Source of the DNA: Oscarella lobularis
Taxonomy: Eukaryota > Porifera > Homoscleromorpha > Homosclerophorida > Oscarellidae
DNA: 64,000 bases
Assembly (NCBI RefSeq): GCF_947507565.1
Contig: NC_089184.1
Location: 620,001 to 684,000, forward strand
Direction: 5' to 3'
Positions 15,001-26,867 of this stretch are shown here, one piece after another. The notes under the pieces were generated by a model. It was not told where the DNA came from, did not search any database, and saw only the letters and a program-made list of their open reading frames with translations. Made by a program: the position numbers and the translations under genes. The first letter of the stretch is position 1; every line of letters begins with the position of its first letter.

Positions 15001-17926
15001 AAAATTTCAGTCAACCTCTAAATTGCGAACTATCAATCTCCAGACTGACGCCCCTGCAACGATTGCTTGTCTTGAGAACGATTCGGCACAAAAAATCGTT
15101 GTCTGCTCTTCAGCTGTTCATTGGATCTGTTCTTGGCAAAGAGTATTCTCTTTAATCTTTTCTAGTCTGTAGATCAAAGCTATTTGCTTTAGGTTCAGAG
15201 AAAAATCTCCTCTTGATTTTCACCAAGTTTACCTCAAGTCGACCGCTTCGGTACCGATTGTGCTGTTGTACGACGAGGAACCAGGGATGTCTTTTAATCT
15301 TGTCTCTTCGTTAGCAAAGCAGAAACAGGTGAATTTTAAAAATTACAATCGTATTGCTTTTCTATCCTCTGACCGTAGGTTGATTTGGAGACTACGATTG
15401 TCACTACGATCAGCGAGGCGCAAAGTCATAAAGTTGCCGCTTTAGTTCAAAGTGGAATGCGCCAGGTTTTTTGCCGTCACGATAGTTCTTGATTCAATCT
15501 TATAGATTTTCGTTTATAGGGTTTTTGGGTGTTTGTCGAATGCGTCCGTATTGCTCCGGAATTTCTGGCAACTTTACATGCGCTCTTTACCGCAGCATCC
15601 GAGACGAAAAGTTCGTTTCGACTCTGGATATCAGCAAACGCAGAAATTAAAACAGCGAGCCAATTTCTGTCCAATTCGTTTAAAGTGATGACTGACACGC
15701 CACTGGTAAGACACGAGCAGAGCTGGAAAAAAAGAACGAGCCAATGATCGCTTATTCGCTTTAGTCTCTCGTTCCTTCCGCCTTGACGTGCTTAAAATTA
15801 ATTGATTCTGGCACGATGAACTGGAGTCCTCGCAGTGAATGGGGCCCTCTGCTGCATCACCTCTGCTTCGTGCATAGCACTCTTAGAGTACGCTCTAAGT
15901 TGAAAAGAAACGGATTAAGAACGTCTTGCAAGTGGAATTTCAGACATTTTCTGGTACACACGGAAGATAATTAATTAATTAATTAATTAAAGTAATTCCT
16001 CGACGATGACTTTCAATTTAGGACGCTCTTCATTACTTTCGAGAAGAATTTGCCTTGGCAGACAAAGTCGATCCCAGCTGGGGTAGTACGGGCGCAAAGG
16101 GCTTATCGTGGGCAGGTCTTCGTCATCACATTACTCAGGTTCTATTTCTCATTTTACGCTGCTTTTGTGGATAACATTTTATTGTTTAGCTTGTATACGG
16201 AAGCCAAGTCTTGGACGCTAACGACTATACCGTCGTTTCTTCTGTCATTGACCACTGGTTCACACCGGCAGCCGTTAAAAAGGATTACGAAATGCTCAGA
16301 AGTACGAAAGAAACTGTTTTTGCTTAAAAATTAGATTTTCTTTTTTCACAGGCAAATACAAAGTTCCGTCCTCAACGTTTTCCTCTCCTTTACGAGCTGC
16401 CAACATAGCGCAGCCAATTCAAAACTCCAATTTATCTAATTGCTCTGACATATGCGGGCCGCTTCAAGTTTTGGAGGTAGAGAATTATCTCGTGCACGAT
16501 CAAACATTTTTATATTGTTCCTAGGCCGATGCTTTTGCTGAAGGACACAGCTTTGAACTATTAGCTGATCTGTTCAACGTTTTTGATCGGTTGTTGTTGA
16601 CGAAAGGCATGACGGAAGACACCTTGGCACCATTGCGAAGCTTGAAGTCAACTTCGCATTCTCTGCCAAGGAAGGTGTCATCTCCAGCCAGGCTAGCCGC
16701 GGAGAAGACGAAAAGTGCAATCGATCGAAATGCGAATTTCCTTCTCTCGAGCAGCCTGGCGTCTTTTTTGAAACCGGCTGGAGCAGAGCTTCCAACTCTG
16801 GTCAACAGCTTGGGGTCAAAACTTTTCAAGGGTTGGAGCAGGGTGAGGACAAAAAATCGTGACCTAGTTCGTTTGCAGTGCTGCGAACTGTTTTCCTGCA
16901 GGAGAACGTTTCAGAAAAATTGAAAAAGTTTGGTAGCAGCAGCCCGTACTGCTTGTGGATCAAGGAAGAAGTTCGAATCCTTCAGGATGGCGTAGATCGC
17001 ATTCGGGACGACCTTCAGGTGTGCTTGTTGTCTATTCATTCTTTGTCTTAGTCATTCATTGTTTCTTTGCCCAGTGTTTGAAGGACGCTCTGGACAGATC
17101 TGGTTCTGTTCTTCCTTTTTCTTGCGTTGTTGTTGCAAGCAGCTTGCGGCAAGGAAAAGTTCCATTGACATGGCGTTCGTATTTTCCTCAAAATTCGAGC
17201 GTTTGGAGCAAGTGGACTCCCTCGGCGTTTGTCTCTGACTTGAATCAGTGCTGCCAGCATATCGATCGAGCTCTCGGATTGGTAACAGCCAATTAAATCT
17301 AGAATTTGCTCGTGTAAACCGAAGTTTCAGGGAAGGGACAAAGTTCCTGGATTTTGGCTCGGAGCACTGGCCAATCCAAGAGGCCTGCTATCTACATTAA
17401 TCCAGGTGCAACGGGAGAATCTCTCATAGGCGACTTTACCCCCCTGAATTCGTTCTTAGGACGCATTCCGCGACTACGAAAAGAAATTTTCCGTCGTTGA
17501 TCAATTCGTCTGCACGACAGAAATCACCGGTCGAGATAAAGAGCACGTAAGTAGACCTCTCGATCGTTCGATTCCTGCCATCAAAACGGCGACTCGTAGC
17601 TTCGCGACGCTCCCGTCGACGGTCTCTACGCCGTCGGCGTTCACCTGTGGGGCGTCGCGTGGGACAAAGCGGCGATCGAAGTGAGCGACGCGGCGCCCAA
17701 GCCGAGCGTTCAGAGCATCCCTATCGTTCACGTCACGGCCGTCGCCGCGTCCGAAAAGGGATCCGGTGTTGATGGCGCAAAACTGGCGTCGACGTTCGCC
17801 TGTCCCTGCTACGCGACGCTCGACGCGCTCGACGCTCCCGTCATCTATATGGACATACGACGCGAAGACGTTCCCCAATCCCGCTGGCCGTTTCGAGGAG
17901 CCGTATTTACTCTTCGCCCCTTCTGA
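1..17926 (+). CDS. DNHD1: Divergent dynein heavy chain (DNHD1-like), 5'-partial
   Basis: The reading frame is open from the window edge, so the N-terminal tail lies upstream; the stop is at 17924-17926 (last residues AVFTLRPF). Dozens of exons are separated by introns of about 50 nt. Visible order: tail, linker (about 2.8-5.3 kb; QNRHWVEVMETTG is typical of the dynein linker), AAA1 (5.7-6.6 kb), AAA2 (7.3-8.1), AAA3 (8.8-10.2), AAA4 (10.3-11.0), stalk and microtubule-binding domain (11.1-13.0), AAA5 (13.1-14.5), AAA6 (15.0-16.0), C-terminal domain (to 17.9). Nucleotide sites: AAA1 P-loop is EAGFGKTATV rather than GPAGTGKTET and its Walker B reads CFDDFHR rather than CFDEFNR; AAA2 GSSGSGKTT and AAA3 GPPGVGKTT/FVDDLN look intact; AAA4 has GRYGLNLTGLSK and no P-loop. 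Canonical axonemal and cytoplasmic dyneins keep AAA1 and AAA4 nearly invariant, so I infer the DNHD1 class (sperm-flagellum-linked in mammals). It could be another divergent dynein. Confidence 0.75.
11865..12615 (+). other. DNHD1 microtubule-binding domain with two low-complexity inserts
   Basis: One long exon carries the tip of the stalk. Segments that align by eye to the standard domain are VNPPRLVGIIMELM (usual KNPP..VKLVMEA), then DRDQWTTIQ...PWQEGLAPDLAALIENYLGSP (helix with the usual YIDNP-like end), then AAVLTAYVKALLRYHSVF (usual LCKWVRAMEVYDRV). Between the first two lies about 60 residues beginning with a run of 12 alanines (GCG/GCT codons, about 11994-12029) and then Ser/Pro/Gly-rich sequence; between the last two lies about 45 residues rich in Ser, Lys and Gln. 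Ordinary dyneins have no such insertions here. Confidence 0.6.
15968..15990. repeat. (ATTA)n microsatellite in a DNHD1 intron
   Basis: About five to six tandem copies of a TTAA/ATTA tetranucleotide lie inside a short intron of the dynein gene, just before the acceptor at about 16021. Confidence 0.85.
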
Positions 17927-18028
17927 ATTCCCCCTCCACCGCCGCCGCACATTGTGAGCCCGCCGTATGTCGACAATGAACTCATTTTATTTTGTTTAGC
18001 GCGACTGATTATGAAAGAGTGCATCGTC

Positions 18029-18034
18029 TTTATT
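18029..18034 (-). promoter_or_regulatory. Poly(A) signal of APBA
   Basis: Minus-strand AATAAA, 63 nt beyond the APBA stop codon and inside the 171-nt spacer between the convergent APBA and dynein genes. Confidence 0.55.
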
Positions 18035-18097
18035 TTATTCTTTGGATAACCTAATCTACGAGGCTAACACACCAGGTAAAAAAATTCTAGGTAATAG

Positions 18098-20429
18098 TCA
18101 AATGTACTGCGGCGTCTCTTGGCCCGTCAAAAGTCTGTACATGAGTCCAGGCATCGTTTTCATGCTAATCTACGTGGGAATAAGAAATGCTGGCGCTTCT
18201 ACGGCTGCAGAGACGTACCTCGCCTACGGCAGCCGAGAGAATTTCTACGATTTTCTGATGCGACGCATCGACTGTGCTAATCCCGTTAATGTCAATGATT
18301 TGATGGCCAACCCGAATCCCCCCTCGCTCGGCAATACCTCCCCGCAAAATGCTACAGACCTAAATGCGAAGGAGGACGTTTTGCTAAAGAAAGACCGTTT
18401 TAATTAAACGACGATCGTACGGTGGTGCCTTGAACGCTAAATCCCAACTGATACTTCAAGTCGGGCCGAAATACGGTAACCTGCGTCACCGCTGGACAAC
18501 TGACGACTTTCAGAGACACGTTGGGAAGATTTCTACACGCCTTTAGGACGGAGAAACAGAGAACGTTTCACGGGGGAAAGCGACGTTCTCGTGCCAACAA
18601 ACCTTCACTATTTCCGTACACTTGCCGAGGGGAAGTCCGACTAGACTCGTTCCATTCAACGAGAGAATCTGATCGCCGACGTTTAGACGACCGGTTCGCG
18701 CGAGCGGTCCCGCTTTGGCCATGTGGGCTATGACGACAGTCGGTACCATGGAACCCCAGCCCGATTCCAGCAACACGACGCCTAGAATCTCCCCCTTCTG
18801 CTTCGTAACAATGACCTATATACAAAGTGAATGAGAGGTGATATCCCCCTGTCTAGGCAATCGCACCTCTTTCACTGCGCTCTTGTCGCTCAGAACCTTC
18901 AAGTCCTCCGTTGAGATTTTCTGGACGCTCAGAACGTCAGCGTACTCGGACACGGCCAAGCCCTCCTCTTGAATTCCGTGCGAGTCCAAGAAGTTGTGGT
19001 AGGCAATGTCAAACGCTTTGCCAATCGCTCTCGATATCCCATTAGACTAAAGAAAAAAAAATTGACAACGAAGCACAGATCCTTTGCCATGGCAACTGAC
19101 CGCTGACGACTCAAACACGTGACATACTATTCGCACGCGACGAACGGGCGACGGCGGCGACTCCGCCGAACCGTTCTCCGCCGACTGGGCCTCCGTCTCC
19201 GCCGTCTCCGCCGTCTCCGCCGACTCCGACGACGTCGACTCGGGAGCAGGAAACGTCTGCTGCGACAACGTCGACGGCGTCACCGGCGTCGACGGCACGC
19301 TCAACGACGTCGAACCGACCGATCCCGTCGACCGTCGTCTCGCCATGAGAACGAGAGAATTGCCTATGTCGGCGATGTAGGATATCGCCTTCAAGGGATG
19401 ATCCATGAGTAGGATCTGGGGACGGGTCGATTCGCTATGGTGTGACGGAGCGCAAGTCTGCGCGGAGTTTTAAACCTGATCGTTGCCGTGGAATACGGCT
19501 ATTCGTTTTGTCGAGACGAAGAGGAGGATGTCCGTCTTCGGCTGGGATTCTCCGTCGGGATCCTGGGGGGACACGCGCGCGTGACGGAGTCGCGATATTC
19601 TTTAGTCGAGATTACTTTCACTTGGCTGACGGCTTCGTGAGCCTGCGTCATTCGAACGCTTCTCGACGCCGGTTGAGTCGAGAGCAGGTGAGTGGAACCC
19701 AGATACTAAAATCCCATGTTAAATCGTTGTATTAGGAGCCCCTAGACTGCTGTGCCTTGGCCTTGAAGACGACGCCGTTGATATAATCCTCAGGCTTCAG
19801 CTCGGCTGAAAAAAATAATCAAGACGACAAATATGATATTATATTAATCACCGGCTGGAACAGGATCTTCCAACTGGAATTTGCCATCGCCACTCTAAAA
19901 GTAAGTCGATAGAATAGAACGTCAACTTGTTACCATGGTAACTTACTTGAGATGTAGCAGTCGGCTGTTCGTCGTGATCGCTAGGCGACCGTGTATCTCT
20001 CCCTTCCGACGGTTTCGAGTCGGAATCTGCCACGGGCGATGCAGCGTTCTTCTCTTCGGGTCGATTTTCGTCGAGTCTCGGTTCCAAAGCGTCTCTACGG
20101 CTCGGCTCGTCGTCGTCGCCGCCCCCATTCGACACGTCGTCTCCCGGACGTTCTGTTTCTTCGTTTTCGTCGTCCGATTTTGCCTTTTCTGGTTTCGCTG
20201 CGACTCTCGCGGCATTTTCGTCTTCGTTTTCGACGACGTCGACTCGCTCTTCTTCCGTTTCGTTTGCGTTCTCCTCGACACTTCCGTCTTGCTTTTCGAC
20301 AGTCGGTTTTGGAACGTCGGCGGCCTTCGTCTCTCCTTCGGAGGACGAATCGCGTCGGTTCGAGTCGTCGGACGCCTCCGCTTCGATCTTTTCGCTCATC
20401 CTCACGGTTAGCGCGCGGTAGGGAGACAT
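18098..20429 (-). CDS. APBA: X11/Mint adaptor (APBA family): acidic N-terminus, PTB, two PDZ domains
   Basis: Multi-exon adaptor; X11/Mint proteins bind the NPxY tail of amyloid-precursor-type receptors with the PTB domain and work in synaptic and secretory traffic with their PDZ domains. Seen: a Glu/Asp/Ser-rich N-terminus of about 160 residues; a PTB domain with [47 protein letters not shown] and ICHVFESS; PDZ1 with [16 protein letters not shown] and [23 protein letters not shown]2 with [13 protein letters not shown] and [20 protein letters not shown]. The true C-terminus needs an intron at 18170-18218, after which exon 18169-18098 gives [18 protein letters not shown] and ends PQYI, matching the conserved family tail that folds back on PDZ1. 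An insert of about 60 residues rich in Ser, Pro and SAETAET repeats splits the PTB domain. The start is at 20429 or, more conventionally, at the second Met at 20399. Which of vertebrate APBA1-3 it corresponds to is not meaningful here. Confidence 0.9.
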
Positions 20430-23400
20430 GGAAGCGCCATCTCGCCTACTGAACGTCGTTCAGACCACTCTGCGAGGTGAATACGCGGCTAATATTCCGA
20501 AATATACGTCAGTTTTCTTCCTTATAGATTCGGTAGACTTTTCGGCTCATTCGGACGCGATCCTGCAAATAGCGTCCATCAAGAGACAAAAACGGCTACT
20601 CCTGTCATCATTTCTTGGTCGATATTATAGGCGAGGGCTTCTATCGTGTTCAAATAGTTTCCTCAGGTGAATTTAATCGCATTTGCGCTGTCAACCTTTC
20701 CGAGAGCTTCTGGTCCGTATTTTCGAAAGTAAGCATGGAAAAAAAGGTCTCTAGTCTCGTTTAGTCACCCTTTTTGTATTCGAAGACAAAGAGTCTCGTC
20801 GACGCTGTCAATTATCTGCACGATTACGTACTCAAAAGGAAATCCTTTATTGATTTTTTGGGTGACTGTCTCGTGCCTCTCGTACGGTGAGAATTCGTTT
20901 TTTTCTTCTTCTGGAGTTCTGCTTTTCATTTTTTTTCATTTTTAGGGATCTGTGGGTTTATTGCTTGGATGAGATTTCAAACTCTGTTTTCGTTTTTGTT
21001 CCTTATCACGTCGAAGACGAGGCTTGCTCCTATTTTGAAGACGTCTTTGCCACGTTTACGGAATTGAGAGAATCTGGAGAAGGTAGAGCAGCAATAGAAG
21101 AAAAAGTTTACATTGTAACAAAACTCTTGGCAGTAATCGATAAAGCAAAGCTAAAGAATGCAGAGAATCTTTTCAAGAAGCTTAGAGAATTGCATCTGTT
21201 TGAAGTTGTCTTTGTGAAGACGTTCAACAATTGGATCAATCACAAAGTGCGTACTGCGCCCAGGAAGACCAAATAAGAAAATTTTTAATTGTACTTTCAG
21301 GTCATCTCGTTGTTGGAGAGCAACTATTCGGGTCAGTACGAAGAACCGTTGCTTGAAAAAGCCATATCGTGGATTGATAATATTGTACTATCGTGGCTTC
21401 AGTTTGCTTTCGGATCTGAGAGTAAGAAAGGAAAGTCGCGGCTTCTTCTTGATTTTGAGTGTACTTTCTCTCTTCTTTGTGGGGCAGGCTTGTCGTCTCA
21501 AATCGATCTTTGGAAGGATCGTTTGCACCATTTAGTGTACAAGGCTTTTTCTTCGATGAGGCAAGTTTTCTTTTTTTCTCTCGCAGTTGCCTAAGTACGA
21601 CTAATCCACTCTCTCAGAATGCTAGAGATGTTCGATATCATCGTGGACTACCCGGAGTCTGAAGCAGCTATTATTGACCTAAAGGTAAATTCTCTAAAAA
21701 CCAAAACCTCGTCGCGTCTATTTTTTTACCCTTACAGGAATGCTGGGAAAGAATCGACGAGAAAAAGACTCTAATCAAAATTTTAAAAACAAGGTCGAAA
21801 AAGAGAAATCACGTTTAACGTTATTAAATAGACTTTCAGCTTCAAACGGCGTCTTCTCCATCCCGGAGCTGACACAACAGACATCTTGACTCACTACGTA
21901 TCAACCATCAAATCCTTACGACTACTCGACCCCACAGGCATTGTTCTCGAACAGGCTGGCCAGCCCGTTAGAGAATACCTGAGGTACTACGATCGATTTC
22001 TCGACGATTTAATTCCCATTCTTTCAGGCATCGCGATGACACAGTCAGACGCATAGTCTCCAGTTTGATCGACTCTTCGTCTGGAGAATTGTCTGAGGTA
22101 ACTGTTTATGCATCTATGGAAATGACAACGCTTTTTATTCTACGCAGGAACTCATGCAAAATGAGCCCGTTCTTATTGAAGAGAGCGACGGGAGTGACTA
22201 CGAAGATGCTGAGAATTGGATGCCGGATCCTATTGATGCTGATCCTTGTGCGTCTTAATCTAACGATGTATAGTTATCACGTATTTTTAGCCACGTCAAA
22301 AAGTCGAAAATCGTCGGACATTATGAGGTTACTATTTTCCGAGAAAGTCGCCCCCTTAGGTGCAGTGTGTTTTTCTAGTTTGCTGGTGAACATCTACGGA
22401 AGCAAGGAACTGTTTATTGTAGAATATCAGTCCCTGCTGGCAGACAGAGTCCTCAGCTCTCTAGATTACAATACGGAGAAAGAAGTGAATGAAGATTCCG
22501 AGCGCCGTCTTTCTATTAATTAACGATCTCTTATCTAATCGAGGTTCGCAATTTGGAATTGCTAAAGCTTCGGTTCGGCGAAACGAGCTTGCACTATTGC
22601 GAGATCATGTTGAAAGACTTGGCCGAGTCAAAGAGACTAAACGGTCGCATTCACGAGCAAACCGAAGTGACAAAACGCGTCTCTGAATTGGCTAAAGTCC
22701 GTTTTGATCCTCGTGTCTTTGCAGCTACCAATCGACGTCAATTGCCTTATTCTTTCCGGATCCTTTTGGCCCACGTTAAAGGAAGAGAAATTTAAAGTGC
22801 CCGAAAGCGTTCAGAAGTAAATAGAGCAACGTCTGACTTCTGGTTTTACATTTTATGTATCGCCAGAGCGATGGACGCCTATGGAACGGCGTTTTCCCTG
22901 CACAAGGCCAATCGTAAACTGGAATGGCGCGAGAAGTTCGGTGTCGTGGATCTGGCCGTGGAGATGAAAGACCGAACGTTGGAATGTAAAGTGTCGTCGG
23001 CACAGGCGTCGGTTTTGATGGCCTTTCAAGATCAAGGTGAGCATTTAGCTGGGGGAGAGTGATTGCCTATTGGAATTCCATTGATTCAGATAGCTGGAAA
23101 GTTGAGGATCTAAGCAAGAGAATCGAAATGACGCCGGGACTACTGGAAAAGCGATTAGCGTTTTGGATTAATAAGGGTGTCTTGAAAAAAGACGCCGACG
23201 GCACGTATTATGTTGTTGAAGTCGAAGAAAGAAACCAAGCTGACAGTAGTCATGGTATCTATAAAAAACAAGACGTTTCTCACGATCATCTATTTCATCT
23301 ATTAGAAATGATCGATGAAGAGGAAAATGATTCGACAGTAGCACAGGCATCAGATCGCGAGGAAGAAAAACTGCAGGCAAGTTCAGTATTGATCTATCTA

Positions 23401-23629
23401 ATAAATATCATTTTTCTTCTAGACCTGTTGGTCGTTTATTGTTAGCATGCTGACCAACTTGGGCCAGCTGCCTTTGGAACGCATTCACAGCATGCTCAAG
23501 ATGTTCGCAATTCAAGGACCGAGCGGCGCAACGACCGAAATCACGCCCCGCGCGCTACGCGTGTTTTTAGACGCTAAAGTTCGAGAAGACAAGCTTGCCT
23601 TTTCGAACAACGCTTATCGATTGAGCTAG
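20428..23629 (+). CDS. ANAPC2: Anaphase-promoting complex subunit 2 (cullin subunit)
   Basis: ANAPC2 is the cullin-type scaffold of the APC/C ubiquitin ligase; its C-terminal cullin-homology domain binds the RING subunit APC11 and positions the E2 during mitosis. Recognised stretches: LTHYVSTIKSLRLLDPTG and EDAENWMPDPIDADP (APC2-type acidic segment), then the cullin domain with SLLVNIYGSKELFIVEYQ, LLADRVLS and LELLKLRFGETSLHYCEIML, and the winged-helix end with ERIHSMLKMFAI and LAFSNNAYRLS before the stop at 23629. Introns are short throughout (for example between the exons near 23.05 and 23.09 kb). The start codon at 20428 overlaps or abuts that of APBA on the other strand, and WDR93 starts only 45 nt after the stop. 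No missing segment was noticed, though the N-terminal exons are poorly conserved and their limits are approximate. Confidence 0.93.
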
Positions 23630-23674
23630 CAACTGATTCTTTTGATATCAAAACTCGCGTTGCTATTGACGACG

Positions 23675-26614
23675 ATGCAGACTCGTCGAAGAGATTCGCC
23701 GCCGCCCTATCGCGATATCGACGAAGACCCCGAGTCGAGATTCGACAAACTGCCGCAGCCGTATCGATTCGTCGCGCGAATCCTCGACGCGTTCATCGAA
23801 ACGACGTGGCAGGAAATCGAGCGGCAAAAGCAGGCGAAAATCGACGCCGAATCGAAGCTCCGTCTTCGATCTAGCGTTCTGGACGCCTGGCGACCGCATT
23901 CGACAGAGACAGACGCTCGAAACGAGCTCAATTTAGGACGCAATTGCGTTTTGAGAGCGTGCGCCGACGGACGCCATCTTGTCGCCGCGCAAGAGACGAA
24001 ACTTCTCGTTTTGGACGCGATCGACGATCGAATTCGAGCCGAATTGCCAATCGAGAATGCGACTGCGAACGACGACGAGAGAATCGGTCTCGCCGTGGCG
24101 AAATTTGGAGAGGGAATGCTATTGGGACATTTAACTGGATCCGGAAGTGAAGAAAATGAGAAATCCGGTACGGTAGATGACGTCAGAGGAGCTATACACA
24201 TTGCATTCGATTTCTAAGGTTTCTTGAAATTGTATTGCTTCTATAAAGATTGTCTATTTGAGCTGCGAGACATGACCAGTCAGGTTTGTTTCTGAGAAGA
24301 GTATCTCTAGAGTACCAAGGACGTTACTTAGGATTCCTTGACTAGTGTGCATAAAATTGACTTGTCACCATCTGGCAATTTTATATCTATTTATCAAGGT
24401 CTGTATGACTATGTGCATGATGCAATGGAATCTTTTGCTTGAATATTTCTGTTTAGGTGGTGACAGTTCCACACTTGCTGTATATAGACTTCCTGTAGCA
24501 TCTTGGTTATCTGACGTGAATGCTGCTATTCAACAACAGGTCTCAGAAATATTTTATTAAATAAATAAAAGTTAATGATTGGCGTGTCAGGAATTGGCGG
24601 AGGAGGAGGAAGAAACCCCCGGAGAAACCAGCTTGACAGAGGTAAGAAAACTGAGACGACGTTGGACTGCGTGCGGTTCAGCTTTGCATAACTAACACCT
24701 AGAGAATAAGCAGGGGGGAGCATTACACGTGGGAAACCAACGCGACATTATTATGCAGCGAGGAAAGAAAAATTGCCTCTGGGAGTGTAGTAGCGTAGCG
24801 GGCAGCTAGGTCAATGAACGAAACGTGATAGTCGCTTTTTTGGGCTTCTTCCCAGTCGCAATTAGCGTCGCCTCTGGATCTGGGCCCTCTTCCAGTTAGT
24901 TGTCTGCATATTTTGCAGACGAGTGGTCGCGGCGGTTGGTCTGACTACGCGTCTGTCTACCGTGTAGAAACTGACGGGAAAATTGGCTAAGCCTGTTATT
25001 GTTCTGAGAACGAAGCCACCTGAATTAACCAAGCATCCGACCACATTTGGGAATCCGCTGGAAATGGCGGAAGCGTTCGCCTCGGGGCGTTTGGAGAGGC
25101 ACGGACGCCTTGGAGAGTATCACACCATGTCCGAGAGCTATTTGGAGGAGCGACGAAAGGCTGCGGATAAAGATCAGAAGCCCGCGCCGAGAAATAGGAG
25201 ACACTTGACCCAGTAAGAGACGAAAAAACGCGGCGTATAAAAATTTGCCTCTACACGGGTCAATCTCTAGTCTGCCTTCGTGTCTTTTTCTGAATTGCGA
25301 AGCTGTATCAAGTAGCGGTTCCAGCGTGCTTGTACTTCTATCTAGGACTCTGTTTTTTAGCTGAAAGCGAGATGGTTCTTAGCTGGTCTCATCATAACAT
25401 GGTGCATTGGTTTCCTCTTCAGACTCAGGGCAAAAGTAGGCCAACGCTTTTCTGAGTATACGTTTTTTTACATTTTTTTAGATGAGCCGCTGCCATCTTT
25501 GTCCTTGCCTTCTATTGGGATGATCTCTACTACGTGTCTCAGTCTTGACCAGAGAATGCTTGCGATTGGTTATAGCAATGGATTTGCCGCCGTTTACGAC
25601 AAATTATTTGGTAGCATTACTATTATTAATTGATCACAGGCGATTCCATTTCTTTCTTTCCTTTTTTGAGGCTCGATCGTGTGCAGACTGGTTCCGGCTG
25701 GTGATACCGGAGCAGTGACTTCATTGGCTGTTTTTCCGTGGAAAGAAAAGCCTGTCGGAATTTTTCGAATGGCCTCTCGAACGTATTGCCTTGTCGTTGG
25801 CCTAGAGAACGGTTCGCTCTGGCGAGCGTTTTTCCCCAACCAATCCGATACCACGGGAACGGCAATATTTGAGCGGTACGTAAGCGCGTACTTCTCTTCT
25901 ACCTTACTCTTATTTTCACTGCTGCAGGGATTATGATGATTTTAAAGCGATTCGCTCTCTCATCCACTGTCCTATGTATCCTTCTTTAGTATGCAAAAAT
26001 TGGTTATATTTTTTGAGAGAGATTTTTTGTTTTCTCTAGATATTTGCTCAGCATGGCTCCGCTTCTGTCTCAGTCAGAGAAGTGGAAAGTGGACGGGGAC
26101 TGTGTCAGTTTACCCTGCCTAACTTTGCTACTTTGAGTTGCATTACCTTTGTCAATGAAAGCAGAAGACTTTTTGCATGTGGAACAGGTGCAGCGTCAGT
26201 TGCAAGAAAATGAATGATTTTTTTATGGTAGGTCTTCTCTTTTAGGTACGCCTGATGACGGTGATCTGGCAGCCCAGATGACGCATCATCTTTATGAAAT
26301 ATCTTTGGAGCACCTGCCCGAATTAGACGCATATGTGAATTCATCACCTTCATCGCGAGAAGAAGACGATGGGAATCTTCTGACGGCACTGTCCGGTCCC
26401 GGAGGACTCGCAATAGCGGAAGAAGCGTTTGAAAAGAAACGGTAAAGGAGCGTAAGTTACAATCTCTAACGTGGGCAATAAGTCCCACGACTTTAGCTCT
26501 GAAGAACGAAACAAAATAGACGACTACATTGCGGAAAGGTGGGAAAGTCTCGCCGAAGAAGTTCGAAAATTGGAAGAAAAGCGTCAAAAAATCTCGCAGC
26601 CGCACAAGAGATAA
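23675..26614 (+). CDS. WDR93: WDR93-like WD-repeat protein
   Basis: WDR93 is a WD-repeat protein expressed in ciliated and spermatogenic cells; its biochemical role is not established. Landmarks that match the family as I remember it: the N-terminal LPQPYRFVARILDAFI followed by a charged helix (human LPQPYRMINKLV), the central LRTKPPELTKHPTTFGNPLE..EAF block (human IKPPKPITGTTFKSPLEAF), beta-propeller-type strands such as TCLSLDQRMLAIGYSNGFAA and CLVVGLENGSLWRAFFP, and a charged C-terminal helix rich in Glu, Lys and Arg that ends QPHKR. The first ATG of the frame is at 23675 (MQTRRRDSPPPY), 45 nt after the ANAPC2 stop on the same strand; longer readings upstream have only a TTG. Introns are mostly short. 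The stop is at 26612-26614. Confidence 0.75.
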
Positions 26615-26867
26615 CGACAGTGGATTAATTAAAGAGAACGTAAGGTACACACCGAAATCACACTCTTCCTAATATCGTTAAAACGCAGAGCAGGCCATAC
26701 ACAAGAAAACGACTCTAACAAGCAAAGAACTTAAGGATCACTCCTAGACGCGACGCTATCAATATCAATATCGGTCAGGACTTCTGCCTCTTTCAACTCT
26801 TTGATTTTTTATTATAAAGAAAGGGAGGGAAAAATGAAACGAGGCGTTTCTTCACTCGAAGGTAAGA

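Noticed and set aside
18165-18347. APBA PDZ2 frame ending SISYSHVD.
   Set aside because: That end is intron read-through; splicing 18170-18218 restores the conserved family C-terminus.
19119-19412. Plus-strand Arg-rich frame of 97 codons.
   Set aside because: Antisense shadow of the Ser/Glu-rich insert in the APBA PTB domain.
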